Positions 53,417-61,083 of a stretch of DNA of 64,000 nucleotides are shown in pieces (positions within the stretch are counted from its first letter, which is position 1; each line of letters begins with the position of its first letter). This stretch comes from Ruminococcus sp. AM22-13 (GTDB taxonomy: Bacteria; Bacillota; Clostridia; Lachnospirales; Lachnospiraceae): positions 1 to 64,000 of the forward strand of contig NZ_QRIL01000002.1 of assembly GCF_003471165.1 (NCBI RefSeq). The letters are read 5' to 3'. The notes under the pieces were generated by a model that saw only the letters and a list, made by a program, of their open reading frames with translations, was not told the DNA's origin and made no database searches. A program made the translations under genes and the position numbers.

Positions 53417-53740
53417 TTATTTTATTCCTCGAGGTATTTTGGTCTCTGTCTGCTCATTTTCTCTTATTTTCTTCATCAGCGTCGACAGTTCCTGATATTT
53501 TCCCGTAATATAACCATAACTTTTTCTTTTATGTGGAAGCATACAATTTGTGCAATCCTTTATCCCATTCTCTGTATATCGAAAATTCCCTCCGCATTTA
53601 TCTCCCAGCGCATATAGTGGACAATAACAGAACAGACAATTAAAATCATCCGGATCTGCATTCTTATGGCATGGAAAATACTCGCATTTTTTATGGCTGA
53701 AATAAGAATACTCTTTTCCCTCCCAATAAGGTTTCTCCAT
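53417..53740 (-). CDS. Cysteine-rich small-domain protein, probable metal binder
   Basis: The product is 107 aa, started at 53740 (MEKPYWEGKEYSYF) after GAAGGA; a longer frame reaches 53809. It holds eight spaced cysteines: KKCEYFPCHK, NCLFCYCPLY, GDKCGGNF and KDCTNCMLPHK, the cysteine-rich small-domain family (as in Pfam PF04071, from memory). Members are often found with cobalamin genes. Here a cobalamin riboswitch lies upstream on the same strand, and a perfect palindrome stands in the nearer promoter region. Confidence 0.8.
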   Translation of the reverse strand: MEKPYWEGKEYSYFSHKKCEYFPCHKNADPDDFNCLFCYCPLYALGDKCGGNFRYTENGIKDCTNCMLPHKRKSYGYITGKYQELSTLMKKIRENEQTETKIPRGIK

Positions 53741-53854
53741 TTCTTTTTCCTTCTTTCTCATACATAATATAAAAAAATACTCTAATGAATCATCAATCAC
53801 TCTTCGCATAACAAAGTATCAAAAATTCATTACAGCATTTCTTAAATTACGTAA

Positions 53855-53886
53855 TTATAAGAGGGAGCGATGCTACCCCGGGGTAG
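53855..53886 (-). promoter_or_regulatory. CTACCCCGGGGTAG palindrome before a TATAAT box
   Basis: A perfect 14-bp palindrome (53873-53886) lies immediately upstream of TATAAT on the minus strand (near 53855), about 115 bp before the Cys-rich gene. It is placed where a repressor would block RNA polymerase. GC-rich TACCCC/GGGGTA arms resemble metal-sensor (CsoR/RcnR-class) sites; the assignment is a guess. Confidence 0.4.
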
Positions 53887-53987
53887 AAAAAAATCCGTTC
53901 ATGAGTGCGCGGAGGGAACGAATAAATCCGAAGTAGTATCGCCTGCCATTTAATCATGTATAATTCATAAAGAACAGGCGCATTCCA

Positions 53988-54058
53988 TAAAAAATGTCTG
54001 CCTTCAAATAAAAGCAGACAACACTCCGAAGCTGCGGATTCAACGGAGTTGGTTGTTA
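53988..54058 (-). terminator. Expression platform of the cobalamin riboswitch
   Basis: Downstream of the aptamer, GTCTGC-TTTTATTTGAAG-GCAGAC followed by ATTTTTT (53988-54020) is a clear terminator. A second stem CAACTCCG...CGGAGTGTTG (54024-54055) precedes it and could be the alternative fold. Confidence 0.75.
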
Positions 54059-54074
54059 CACTTTACACGGAAGT

Positions 54075-54262
54075 TTAACCTCGCCATACCAAGCAGGTTT
54101 CCTGGCTCCAGGCTCATCGCTCCTCTCTCCTTCTCATGCTATGGCACAATGGACATTCTGAGATTTGCTCCTCTGTTACAGTGACCGGATCGCTCAGGTT
54201 TCTCACCTGATTCCCTCTTTCTGTACTGTTTCTTAAACAGTATCAGCACTTAATATGTTCTG
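54075..54262 (-). ncRNA. Cobalamin riboswitch
   Basis: Read on the minus strand the conserved blocks follow in order: GAGGGAATCAGGTGAGAAACC, then TGAGCGATCCGGTCACTGTAA, GAGGAGC, GAGAAGGAG, GCGATGAGCC and the B12 box GAGCCAGGAAACCTGC. It is preceded by a strong promoter and followed by a terminator, so adenosyl- or other cobalamins should switch transcription off. The first gene beyond is the Cys-rich protein 250 bp past the terminator. Confidence 0.92.
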
Positions 54263-54282
54263 TATGGAATTATACTGACTGT

Positions 54283-54311
54283 ATAGTAACATTTTGTAAT
54301 GAGAATGTCAA
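54283..54311 (-). promoter_or_regulatory. Promoter of the cobalamin riboswitch transcript
   Basis: TTGACA (54306-54311), 17-nt spacer and TACTAT (54283-54288) on the minus strand, just ahead of the riboswitch. Confidence 0.75.
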
Positions 54312-54407
54312 CTATTTATCAATATAATTTTATATTTCTTCGGTTATCCTTATTCTAATGACGAATTACTTCCATCCTACTCTGGCAACTTATGAAGTAA
54401 ATAATAT

Positions 54408-54914
54408 TTAATTCTCTGGCAAGGGTTCCCATTCATTTAAACCCAGGCTCTGTCTGTATTTCGCTTCTTCCAGACTAATCTGCGGAAGGTCTTCCTCCAG
54501 ATATTCCTTCAGCTCATCGATTCCTTCTCCGGTAACATTATTTACCAGAAAAATACGTTCACATCCTGCATTAATCATCCACTGTCGTACCATCGGTACA
54601 TTTGCATATGGAGAATCTATCTTTGTTATAATCCCAATCAGTGGTCTGAGAATAAACGAATTACTTCCATATCCAAAAAGGCTGAAAGGCTCATCTGCCG
54701 ACTGCACCATAGCGATCACATCTGCCTCAAATGAAAAGCATGCAAGCCCGACACTGAAATGTTTAGATTCCGCATACTCACCTGGAGAATCAATCGTATC
54801 ATCGTTCGTATTTGTATACTGTGTTTTTATGTAATGAAGTTTTTCTCCTTTCAAAGCCTGCGTAAGCGAAGTTTTCCCAGCCTCGCTTCTGCCCATCAAA
54901 AATATCTTCTTCAT
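54408..54914 (-). CDS. PduV/EutP-family small GTPase
   Basis: The product is 168 aa. P-loop MGRSEAGKTSLTQAL, switch II-like DDTIDSPGEYAE and the guanine motif IITKIDSP are clear. Such Ras-like proteins are encoded with microcompartments; PduV binds the shell surface and has been tied to compartment positioning, EutP possibly to acetate kinase activity. It lies 42 bp after two shell genes with which it forms the satellite BMC operon. Confidence 0.93.
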   Translation of the reverse strand: MKKIFLMGRSEAGKTSLTQALKGEKLHYIKTQYTNTNDDTIDSPGEYAESKHFSVGLACFSFEADVIAMVQSADEPFSLFGYGSNSFILRPLIGIITKIDSPYANVPMVRQWMINAGCERIFLVNNVTGEGIDELKEYLEEDLPQISLEEAKYRQSLGLNEWEPLPEN

Positions 54915-54956
54915 ATTTTGTATTCTTTCCTTTCAGCTCTCCCAATATAGGCTATG

Positions 54957-55385
54957 CTAGCTTCTGTGAATCGCACAGGTTTTAAACTTTAATACCTCTT
55001 TAAAAAATCTCACGACTTCTTCTACTGCCGTCTGAACCTCTGTCAGCCCTCCGGTAAGAATCAGTGAACCACTGAAACGATCCATAAAGCCAATCTCTAC
55101 ATTCGCACTTTTTACTGCCACATCAGCCGCTACAACTACTGCTTCCCAGGGTGTAAAGCGAATCATTCCTATCGCCTCCCCTGTATGGTCCTCTCCTTCA
55201 TGGACTCCTATATGAAGTCCCAGATTCTGATAGATACAACTCTGAGATGGATTGATCACATGTGCCAGACATACTTCCTTGCCAGGAACTCTCACTCTGG
55301 TCATGCGAAGTTTCTTTCCTTTCAGCTTCTCATAGTCCTCATGATAAAGCTTCTCCAATAATTCTTTTGTCGTCATCCCTGCCAT
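54957..55385 (-). CDS. Permuted BMC-H shell protein (EutS/PduU-like), long form
   Basis: The product is 142 aa; start at ATG 55385 (AGGA 9 nt upstream). Residues 1-30 are a charged helical extension (TTKELLEKLYHEDYEKLKG) not present in the neighbouring paralogue. The permuted BMC domain follows (VPGKEVCLAHVINPS, GEAIGMIRFTPWEAVVVAADVAVKSANVEIGF, SGSLILTGGLTEVQTAVEEV). PduU-type hexamers carry a beta-barrel cap over the pore. The extra helix could bind the inner cargo or a partner. Confidence 0.92.
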   Translation of the reverse strand: MAGMTTKELLEKLYHEDYEKLKGKKLRMTRVRVPGKEVCLAHVINPSQSCIYQNLGLHIGVHEGEDHTGEAIGMIRFTPWEAVVVAADVAVKSANVEIGFMDRFSGSLILTGGLTEVQTAVEEVVRFFKEVLKFKTCAIHRS

Positions 55386-55396
55386 CAAAGCACTTC

Positions 55397-55762
55397 CTAT
55401 CTCTTGGTAATGTCACAGACTACATAGCCTAATGTATCTCTGAAATAATCCACAACCTCTGTCATTGCTGACATTACATCAGAAATCTCTCCTGTAATAA
55501 TCAGCGTACCTGTAAAACGGTCTGCAAATCCCAGATAAACATTTCCACTCTTGACTGCAATATCTGATGCGATCACAGCAGATTCTGGCGGTGTCATATT
55601 CATGATTCCAATCGCAGAAGAACGGTAATCTACCTGCGGATTCAATCCCAGCTTCTGATATATGATCGGAGCAGGACCACCCATTACATGTGCAAAGGTA
55701 ATTTCCTTACCTGCAACCGTTTCCTGTACAATTCTTATATGTTCTACATGGTCATTTGCCAT
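55397..55762 (-). CDS. Permuted BMC-H shell protein (EutS/PduU-like)
   Basis: The product is 121 aa: the N-terminal barrel strand region (HIRIVQETVAGKEITFAHV), PAPIIYQKLGLN, then the BMC core (AIGIMNMTPPESAVIASDIAVKSGNVYLGFADRF, GTLIITGEISDVMSAMTEV). It is the first gene of the satellite cluster. Such tiles are present in low number in Pdu and Eut shells, so they could join the shell made by the main locus 25-30 kb away, which has no PduU of its own. Confidence 0.93.
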   Translation of the reverse strand: MANDHVEHIRIVQETVAGKEITFAHVMGGPAPIIYQKLGLNPQVDYRSSAIGIMNMTPPESAVIASDIAVKSGNVYLGFADRFTGTLIITGEISDVMSAMTEVVDYFRDTLGYVVCDITKR

Positions 55763-55930
55763 CTGTCTTTCCTCGCTTTCACTCTCTTCTATCTATTGAG
55801 ATATCTGGCATTACTGTTCACACACTCCTATCCCACAATCAAACGCGCAGTAACCTTCAATCAGATATTCTCATTTTATTTTGCTGCACTTTGCTATATC
55901 AGCCATTTTCCATGCCCGTCAGACATCCCA

Positions 55931-56013
55931 CAGCTTATCTGAGTTTATCTGAAATCTAGCTGAATTTATCTAACAGTTACTTAAACTGTACTATCCAAAT
56001 AATTTTATGTCAA
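55931..56013 (-). promoter_or_regulatory. Promoter and tandem CAGATAA repeats of the satellite BMC operon
   Basis: Minus strand: TTGACA (56008-56013), 17 nt, TACAGT (55985-55990). Just downstream (55931-55975) four related units of 10-11 bp follow: TTAGATAAATT, CAGCTAGATTT, CAGATAAACT, CAGATAAGCT. A weak GTTACTG-type palindrome lies near 55810-55855. The leader is thus about 215 nt long. Confidence 0.6.
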
Positions 56014-56054
56014 GGTAAAATCCATTTAATAATTGGTAAAATCTTACGCAGAAA

Positions 56055-56096
56055 ACGAAAAGGAGCACTGACCCCTTTTATCAGTACTCCCTTTCA
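56055..56096 (-). terminator. Terminator of the first NlpC/P60 gene
   Basis: GGAGTACTGA...TCAGTGCTCC followed by TTTTCGTTTTC on the minus strand. Confidence 0.75.
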
Positions 56097-56170
56097 CCCC
56101 TATTTGTATTTAATTATTTATACTTATTTAATTACCCCGATGTATTATCAGATCAATATACTCTCTGTCA

Positions 56171-57598
56171 TTACACCAGTCTTCTTACAGAAACAATTGT
56201 TCTGTATGCTGCATTATCACTGATCTTGATACCATCTACGGAGTTGGATGCATGAACGATACGTCCATTACCCATGTAAATTGCAACATGTCCACCGTAG
56301 CAGATCAGATCTCCCGGCTGTGCATCTGCATAAGAAACTTCTGTACCTGCGTTCTGCTGTTCATAAGAAGTTCTCGGAAGGCTTACACCAAAGTTTGCAT
56401 ATACACTCTGAACAAATCCTGAACAGTCAGCTCCACCTGTAAGGCTTGTGCCGCCCCATACATATGGATTACCAACAAACTGTGTAGCATAATCTACAAC
56501 AGAAGATCCTGATCCGGAATAGGAAGAAGAACTGTCTGAGCCAGATGACTGTTCACTCTCGTAATCATCTGCGGATACTGTATTATCAGAATCAATTACA
56601 TTGCCATACTCATCGTACTCTACATCATCAGAAGATGTACCACTGTCAACAACATCCCCGTTCTCGTCGTACTCTACATCTTCTTCTGAATCGGACTCTT
56701 CACTCTCATCATCTGAGTTCTCTATTACATTTCCGTCTTCGTCATATTCCACATTATCTTCTGATTCAGATTCCTGCTCCTGTTCAGCGGCTTCTGCAGC
56801 AGCTGCTTCCTCTGCGGCCTGTCTTGCAGCTTCTTCCTCAGCCTGACGTCTTGCCTCTTCTTCTGCTGCAATTCTCTCAGCTTCCAGTCTCTGGATTTCA
56901 GCTGTCTGTTCTGCTAACAGGTTTGCATATTCTGTAGCCTGCTGCTGTGCATAGGCAATTTCATTTTCATAATCTGCTGATTCAGCTTTCTTCGCATCGA
57001 TCTGACACTGGAGATTATAAGACTGTTCTTCATAAGAAGCCTTCATCTCCTCCAGCTCTGCCTTATCAGATTCATACTGTGTCTTAAGATTATTTACTTC
57101 ATTGATCGTATTTACATATTTATCAAGGTTCTTTCTGTCCTGTTCATACATCTGCTGTGTGTTCTCAGCACGTGTAAGAAGCTCGCTGAGATCATCTGAA
57201 TTAAGCATCATCTGGAACCATGCTGTATCTCCGCCCTGTTCATATAAGCACTGGATACGTTTCTTCATACTCTCATACTGTTTATCTCTTGCCTTCTGAG
57301 CTTTCGCCAGATCCTGTTTTGTTCTGATAATATCTACTTCTTTATTATCGATATCTCCTTTAAGAGTATCGATAGAAACCATAACACTTACAAGATTGGA
57401 ATCCAGTTCGGAAATCTCATTCTCAAGCTGTGATTTCGCATATGCCAGCTCATCCATTCTGGAATAAGTTGCATCAAGCTGCTGGCTTGTAAGCGCCTGC
57501 TCTTCTCTTAATTCATCCTCTCTTGAAGCGCTTACACTGACTACCTGTGTTGCTGTCATAAGCAGTGCTAATGTAAGACATATAATTCTTTTCTTCAT
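56171..57598 (-). CDS. Secreted NlpC/P60 peptidoglycan endopeptidase with coiled coil and acidic repeats
   Basis: The product is 475 aa. Signal peptide (IICLTLALLMTATQVVSVSA), then a long coiled coil (about residues 28-260, CwlO/PcsB-type, ending in a run of AEEEARRQAEEEAARQAAEE). An acidic low-complexity part carries three near-repeats VEYDEDGNVI/VEYDENGDVV/VEYDEYGNVI with serine-rich spacers. The C-terminal NlpC/P60 domain has the catalytic Cys in GGADCSGFVQSVY, His in ICYGGHVAIYMG and the third residue in RIVHASNS. It should cut stem peptides of peptidoglycan during growth or division. Confidence 0.94.
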   Translation of the reverse strand: MKKRIICLTLALLMTATQVVSVSASREDELREEQALTSQQLDATYSRMDELAYAKSQLENEISELDSNLVSVMVSIDTLKGDIDNKEVDIIRTKQDLAKAQKARDKQYESMKKRIQCLYEQGGDTAWFQMMLNSDDLSELLTRAENTQQMYEQDRKNLDKYVNTINEVNNLKTQYESDKAELEEMKASYEEQSYNLQCQIDAKKAESADYENEIAYAQQQATEYANLLAEQTAEIQRLEAERIAAEEEARRQAEEEAARQAAEEAAAAEAAEQEQESESEDNVEYDEDGNVIENSDDESEESDSEEDVEYDENGDVVDSGTSSDDVEYDEYGNVIDSDNTVSADDYESEQSSGSDSSSSYSGSGSSVVDYATQFVGNPYVWGGTSLTGGADCSGFVQSVYANFGVSLPRTSYEQQNAGTEVSYADAQPGDLICYGGHVAIYMGNGRIVHASNSVDGIKISDNAAYRTIVSVRRLV

Positions 57599-57806
57599 GA
57601 ATTCTCACCCTCGTAACATTTTCTTTCTATCTCGTAATCCTTTTGTAATATCTAAGTTAATTCTTATACATATTAACATATCACATTTAGAAACGCAAGG
57701 GTTATTTACAACAAATTTTATATTTCTGTAACATTTGGTAATCTTTTTGTGATTCTTATTAGTTTTTCACACAATTCAAACATATTTCATTGTGCTTCTG
57801 TAATAT

Positions 57807-57970
57807 GTCAATCGGATATTCGCAATCCGCTTTCGCTACTTGCTCATAACCAAATAACTGCTTCGCAGTTTATCAGAAGGGGCTTGTACCCCTTCTGATA
57901 CAAGCAAGTCCCCACCCACTGCTTATTGCTCTTCGCAATTGAAGCAGGGGACTTACTTGATTTGGTTAAA
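57807..57970. repeat. 164-bp structured intergenic repeat, copy 2
   Basis: Near-identical to 5841-6004 (one mismatch, C for T near 57837). It lies in the 454-bp gap between two cell-wall hydrolase genes; the remaining gap sequence shows only the terminator at 58008-58046 and AT-rich text. Confidence 0.85.
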
Positions 57971-58007
57971 AGCAAGTGACCAATCCTAATTTCATATTTG
58001 CAGCAAA

Positions 58008-58046
58008 TAAAAAAGCAGCCTTCCTCATGAAAGCTGCTTTTTTATT
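58008..58046 (-). terminator. Terminator of the second cell-wall gene
   Basis: AAAAAGCAGC...GCTGCTTTTTTATTT stem with T-run, 7 bp past the stop. Confidence 0.85.
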
Positions 58047-58052
58047 TCATTT

Positions 58053-59525
58053 TTAGCTAAACAGATCTGCGAGAATCTGATCTGCTGTCATATTCAGATA
58101 ACCATCCGGATCTGAAAGTGTACTTCTGTTCCATCTCAGATAATTACCCCTTCTGATGTAGTTGCCTGATGAAGTATGATAAGCATATTTCGTAAATCCA
58201 GGATATCTTGACATATATTTCTGTGCCAATGTAATTGCCTGGCTTGAATAATCACCTGACGGTGTTGGTGTACCTGCGATCTGAACACCTGCATTCGGTG
58301 TAGAGTGTACGATCACCGCACTCTTATCCTTACACTGTCCGAGAATGATCCATGTATGACCACTGTCATATCCAACATCACCAGGATATACCGTCCAGTC
58401 ATCACTTGCCAGATTTGCCTGAGTGAGAACACTTCCCCAACCCATAGATTTATAATAAGAACCAACCTCGCCGGAAACAACTGTGTATCCGCTTCCGACA
58501 CCGGATTTACTCTGCATTACCTGATATGCTGCCCAGCCTACAAATCCTGAACAGTCAAATCCTTTCGCGCGGTTCGCAGTGCTAAGGTCTCGATAGTTAT
58601 TATAATCATAACTGCTGCTCTGGCTGTTATAGAAATCAGTCATTGTCTGGCTTGTTCCTTTTCTTGTGGAATCATTCCAGCCACCACCCCATACATACAG
58701 AGCCTGTCCAACCGGCTGTAATGCACCGGCAAGATAATTCTTGATTGTCTTTGATCCTGTAGGAGTTGTTGTATTATTTAATACACCGTCAGAAGTAAAG
58801 TGATATTTTGTACCATCAATAGTCACATCACCTGTGGCCATTACACCGGTTTCTTTATCAAAATAATATTTGTTTCCGCTGATAGTCGTCCAACCTACAG
58901 CCATCTTACCGCTGCCTGTACTAAAATAATATTTCTTTCCGTCAAGTGTCTGGAATCCTTTTGCCATAATTCCATCTTCTGTTTCGAAATATCTGTACTC
59001 ATTATTTGAATTCTTAGTCCATCCGGTAAGCATATAACATGCACTGGTAAAATATCTCGTGTTATTTTTACTGTCTGTAAGGAATGTTTTGCAGGCAGCT
59101 ACACCACTGTTGCTATAAAAATAATATTTCCTGCCATTCAGCGTCAGCCATTTTGTCTGCATGAATCCTGTAGATGGATCAAAATATCTCTTCTGATCCT
59201 TTGAATCAGTAAGCCAGCCAGTCAACATAACTCCAGCATTCTTGCTGAAATACCTCTTTCTCCCTTTACTGTCAGTTGCCCAGCCTTTTACCTGAACGCC
59301 TGTCGTTGCATTAAAGTAATACTTCTTACCATTGAGTTCAAGCCAGCCTTTCTGCTTAGATCCGTCTTCGTTTATGTAGTATGATTTCCCGTTAATAGTT
59401 ACAAAACCGGTTTTCGTTTCAGCATGTACATTCGCCGCAGTAAAATACATTGAAATTCCTGTGACAAAAAACAGCAGAAACAGAAGTACCCCCCAGATTT
59501 TAAGTTTCCTGTTTACGTTTTGCAT
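58053..59525 (-). CDS. Secreted cell-wall-binding-repeat protein with NlpC/P60-like domain
   Basis: The product is 490 aa. After a signal peptide (WGVLLFLLFFVTGISMYF...) come about ten cell-wall/choline-binding-type repeats of 19-20 residues (GWLELNGKKYYFNATTGV, GWTTISGNKYYFDKETGV and the like, residues 38-250). The C-terminal half is a hydrolase-like domain with the catalytic-type Cys in AKGFDCSGFVGWAAY and His in YDSGHTWIILGQ, then VIVHSTPN. The Cys-His arrangement fits NlpC/P60. It probably binds wall polysaccharide through the repeats and trims peptidoglycan. Confidence 0.9.
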   Translation of the reverse strand: MQNVNRKLKIWGVLLFLLFFVTGISMYFTAANVHAETKTGFVTINGKSYYINEDGSKQKGWLELNGKKYYFNATTGVQVKGWATDSKGRKRYFSKNAGVMLTGWLTDSKDQKRYFDPSTGFMQTKWLTLNGRKYYFYSNSGVAACKTFLTDSKNNTRYFTSACYMLTGWTKNSNNEYRYFETEDGIMAKGFQTLDGKKYYFSTGSGKMAVGWTTISGNKYYFDKETGVMATGDVTIDGTKYHFTSDGVLNNTTTPTGSKTIKNYLAGALQPVGQALYVWGGGWNDSTRKGTSQTMTDFYNSQSSSYDYNNYRDLSTANRAKGFDCSGFVGWAAYQVMQSKSGVGSGYTVVSGEVGSYYKSMGWGSVLTQANLASDDWTVYPGDVGYDSGHTWIILGQCKDKSAVIVHSTPNAGVQIAGTPTPSGDYSSQAITLAQKYMSRYPGFTKYAYHTSSGNYIRRGNYLRWNRSTLSDPDGYLNMTADQILADLFS

Positions 59526-59554
59526 ACATACCTTCCTTTTCTTCTTTTCATTAT

Positions 59555-59633
59555 CAGAGCGTGTCTGAAAAGTACAGTCTGCAGTATCGCATGGATACTC
59601 TCTATATCTCTTATACCTCTCAGATACGCTCTG
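59555..59633. repeat. Inverted repeat upstream of the cell-wall-binding protein
   Basis: CAGAGCGTGTCTGA (59555-59568) pairs with TCAGATACGCTCTG (59620-59633), one mismatch in 14. It lies 30 bp ahead of the start, in the promoter or leader, and may be an operator pair or leader hairpin. Confidence 0.5.
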
Positions 59634-59761
59634 AATTTCAACAAAGTTTTTTACAATGTTGTTACGTTTCTATGACTATATTATATTACACTTTCAATAT
59701 TCAGTCAACAGACAAGTAAAATTATGTTAAACATTCACCAATTTTTCACATTTCAATCCAC

Positions 59762-59802
59762 AAAAAAGAGACAAAGTCCACAAAAACCCTGTCTCTTTTT
59801 TC
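59762..59802. terminator. Hairpin with A/T runs downstream of ddh
   Basis: AAAAAAGAGACA and TGTCTCTTTTTT form a stem suited to terminate ddh transcription on the minus strand. Confidence 0.75.
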
Positions 59803-59900
59803 TGTTTTTAGTAATACAGCCAATTGTACAGTATTATTATCTATCGTCCTGTATCAATCAGCGATTCTCTGATTATTCAGTTAATCTGATTGCAAATTAC

Positions 59901-59927
59901 GTTACTGTTTCCCCTGTTCTCAGTAAC
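59901..59927. repeat. GTTACTG/CAGTAAC palindromic repeat
   Basis: GTTACTGTTTCCCC then TGTTCTCAGTAAC; 10 bp past the ddh stop. Fourth location of this family in the window. Confidence 0.65.
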
Positions 59928-59936
59928 GCATCCAAA

Positions 59937-60923
59937 TTACAGTAAGTGTTTTCTTAATTCAGCTCCGTCAGCAGCACACAGATAAGCCGGCGCTACATCG
60001 AATACTGTCTTCGCACCAGTCTGTCCTTCTTTATTCATGCGATATGCAGCTCTTGCATATGCAACAAGTACAGAAGATGTAAATTCCGGATTGGAATCCA
60101 GTTTCAGGCTGTATTCGATTACATGGTTATTCTCATCATTCCAGCCTGTTTTTCCGGAACGGATCACGAATCCACCATGTGGAATGCCGCTATGGTCACG
60201 TTTCAGTTCCTCTTCACTGATAAAATGTACAGTTGTGTCATAGTCTGCGAAATAGTTCGGCATAATCTTGATGTCATTCTCGATCTGTGCAAGGTCTGCG
60301 CCTTCTTCTGCAACTACGAAGCATTCTCTTGTATGTTTCTGTCTGGTTGTAAGATCTGGATTCTCTCCGTTCCTTACAGCTTCCAGTGCTGCTTCTACAG
60401 GGATTGTATACTGTTTTGCATCTTTTACACCTTTGATACGACGTACAGCATCTGAATGTCCCTGGCTTACACCTTTGCCCCAGAATGTATAGTCTTTACC
60501 GTTAGTAAGGATTGCATTTGCATAGAGACGGTTCAGTGAGAACATTCCCGGATCCCAGCCTACAGAGATAATTCCGACATGTCCGCTTTCTTTTGCAGCA
60601 GCATCTACCGCATCAAAATGCTCCGGAATTCTTGCATGTGTGTCAAAGCTGTCAATTACATTGAACATCTTTGCATATTCCGGTGTCTGTTTCGGAAGGT
60701 CTGTTGCACTTCCTCCACAGATGATCAGTACATCGATCTTGTCTTTCATTTTCTCAGCATCATTTACAGAATATACTGTAGCAGTCTCTGTAAGGATCTT
60801 AACTGTTTTCGGATCACGACGTGTAAATACTGCCACCAGCTCTGTATCTGGATTATGTTTAATTGCACACTCTACACCACGGCCAAGATTACCGTAGCCT
60901 AAAATACCAATACGAATACTCAT
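59937..60923 (-). CDS. ddh: meso-Diaminopimelate D-dehydrogenase
   Basis: The product is 328 aa, the usual length. The Rossmann motif is IGILGYGNLGRGVE. Conserved Ddh parts are FTRRDP, ICGGSATDLPKQTP, SVGWDPGMFSLNRLYA, FWGKGVSQGHSDAVRR and the HGGFVIRSG segment. It makes meso-diaminopimelate in one NADPH- and ammonia-dependent step, supplying lysine and peptidoglycan. GGAGG lies before ATG. It is monocistronic, followed by a palindromic repeat and a terminator. Confidence 0.96.
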   Translation of the reverse strand: MSIRIGILGYGNLGRGVECAIKHNPDTELVAVFTRRDPKTVKILTETATVYSVNDAEKMKDKIDVLIICGGSATDLPKQTPEYAKMFNVIDSFDTHARIPEHFDAVDAAAKESGHVGIISVGWDPGMFSLNRLYANAILTNGKDYTFWGKGVSQGHSDAVRRIKGVKDAKQYTIPVEAALEAVRNGENPDLTTRQKHTRECFVVAEEGADLAQIENDIKIMPNYFADYDTTVHFISEEELKRDHSGIPHGGFVIRSGKTGWNDENNHVIEYSLKLDSNPEFTSSVLVAYARAAYRMNKEGQTGAKTVFDVAPAYLCAADGAELRKHLL

Positions 60924-60961
60924 TATTGATTTCCTCCTGTATTCTTTATTATGATATCAGA

Positions 60962-61010
60962 GTCAAAAGGTCAGAAAGTCGTTCGTGCCTGTACAATAAG
61001 ACTTTTGAAC
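60962..61010. repeat. GGCCAAAG-type palindrome, copy B
   Basis: GTCAAAAGGTCAGAAAGTCG and then TTCGTGCCTGTACAATAAG with CTTTTGAAC. It aligns with the reverse complement of 28394-28441 with compensating changes in the outer arms, and lies about 40 bp upstream of ddh. Confidence 0.65.
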
Positions 61011-61083
61011 TTCAATTCGATATCAAGTCACTTTAATATAGTAATATTTTCACTTTTAGTTGTCAATTACTAACTGAATTTTT

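Noticed and set aside
55688..55959. Plus-strand frames upstream of the satellite shell genes
   Set aside because: No ribosome site; the region is better explained as the leader and promoter of the minus-strand operon.
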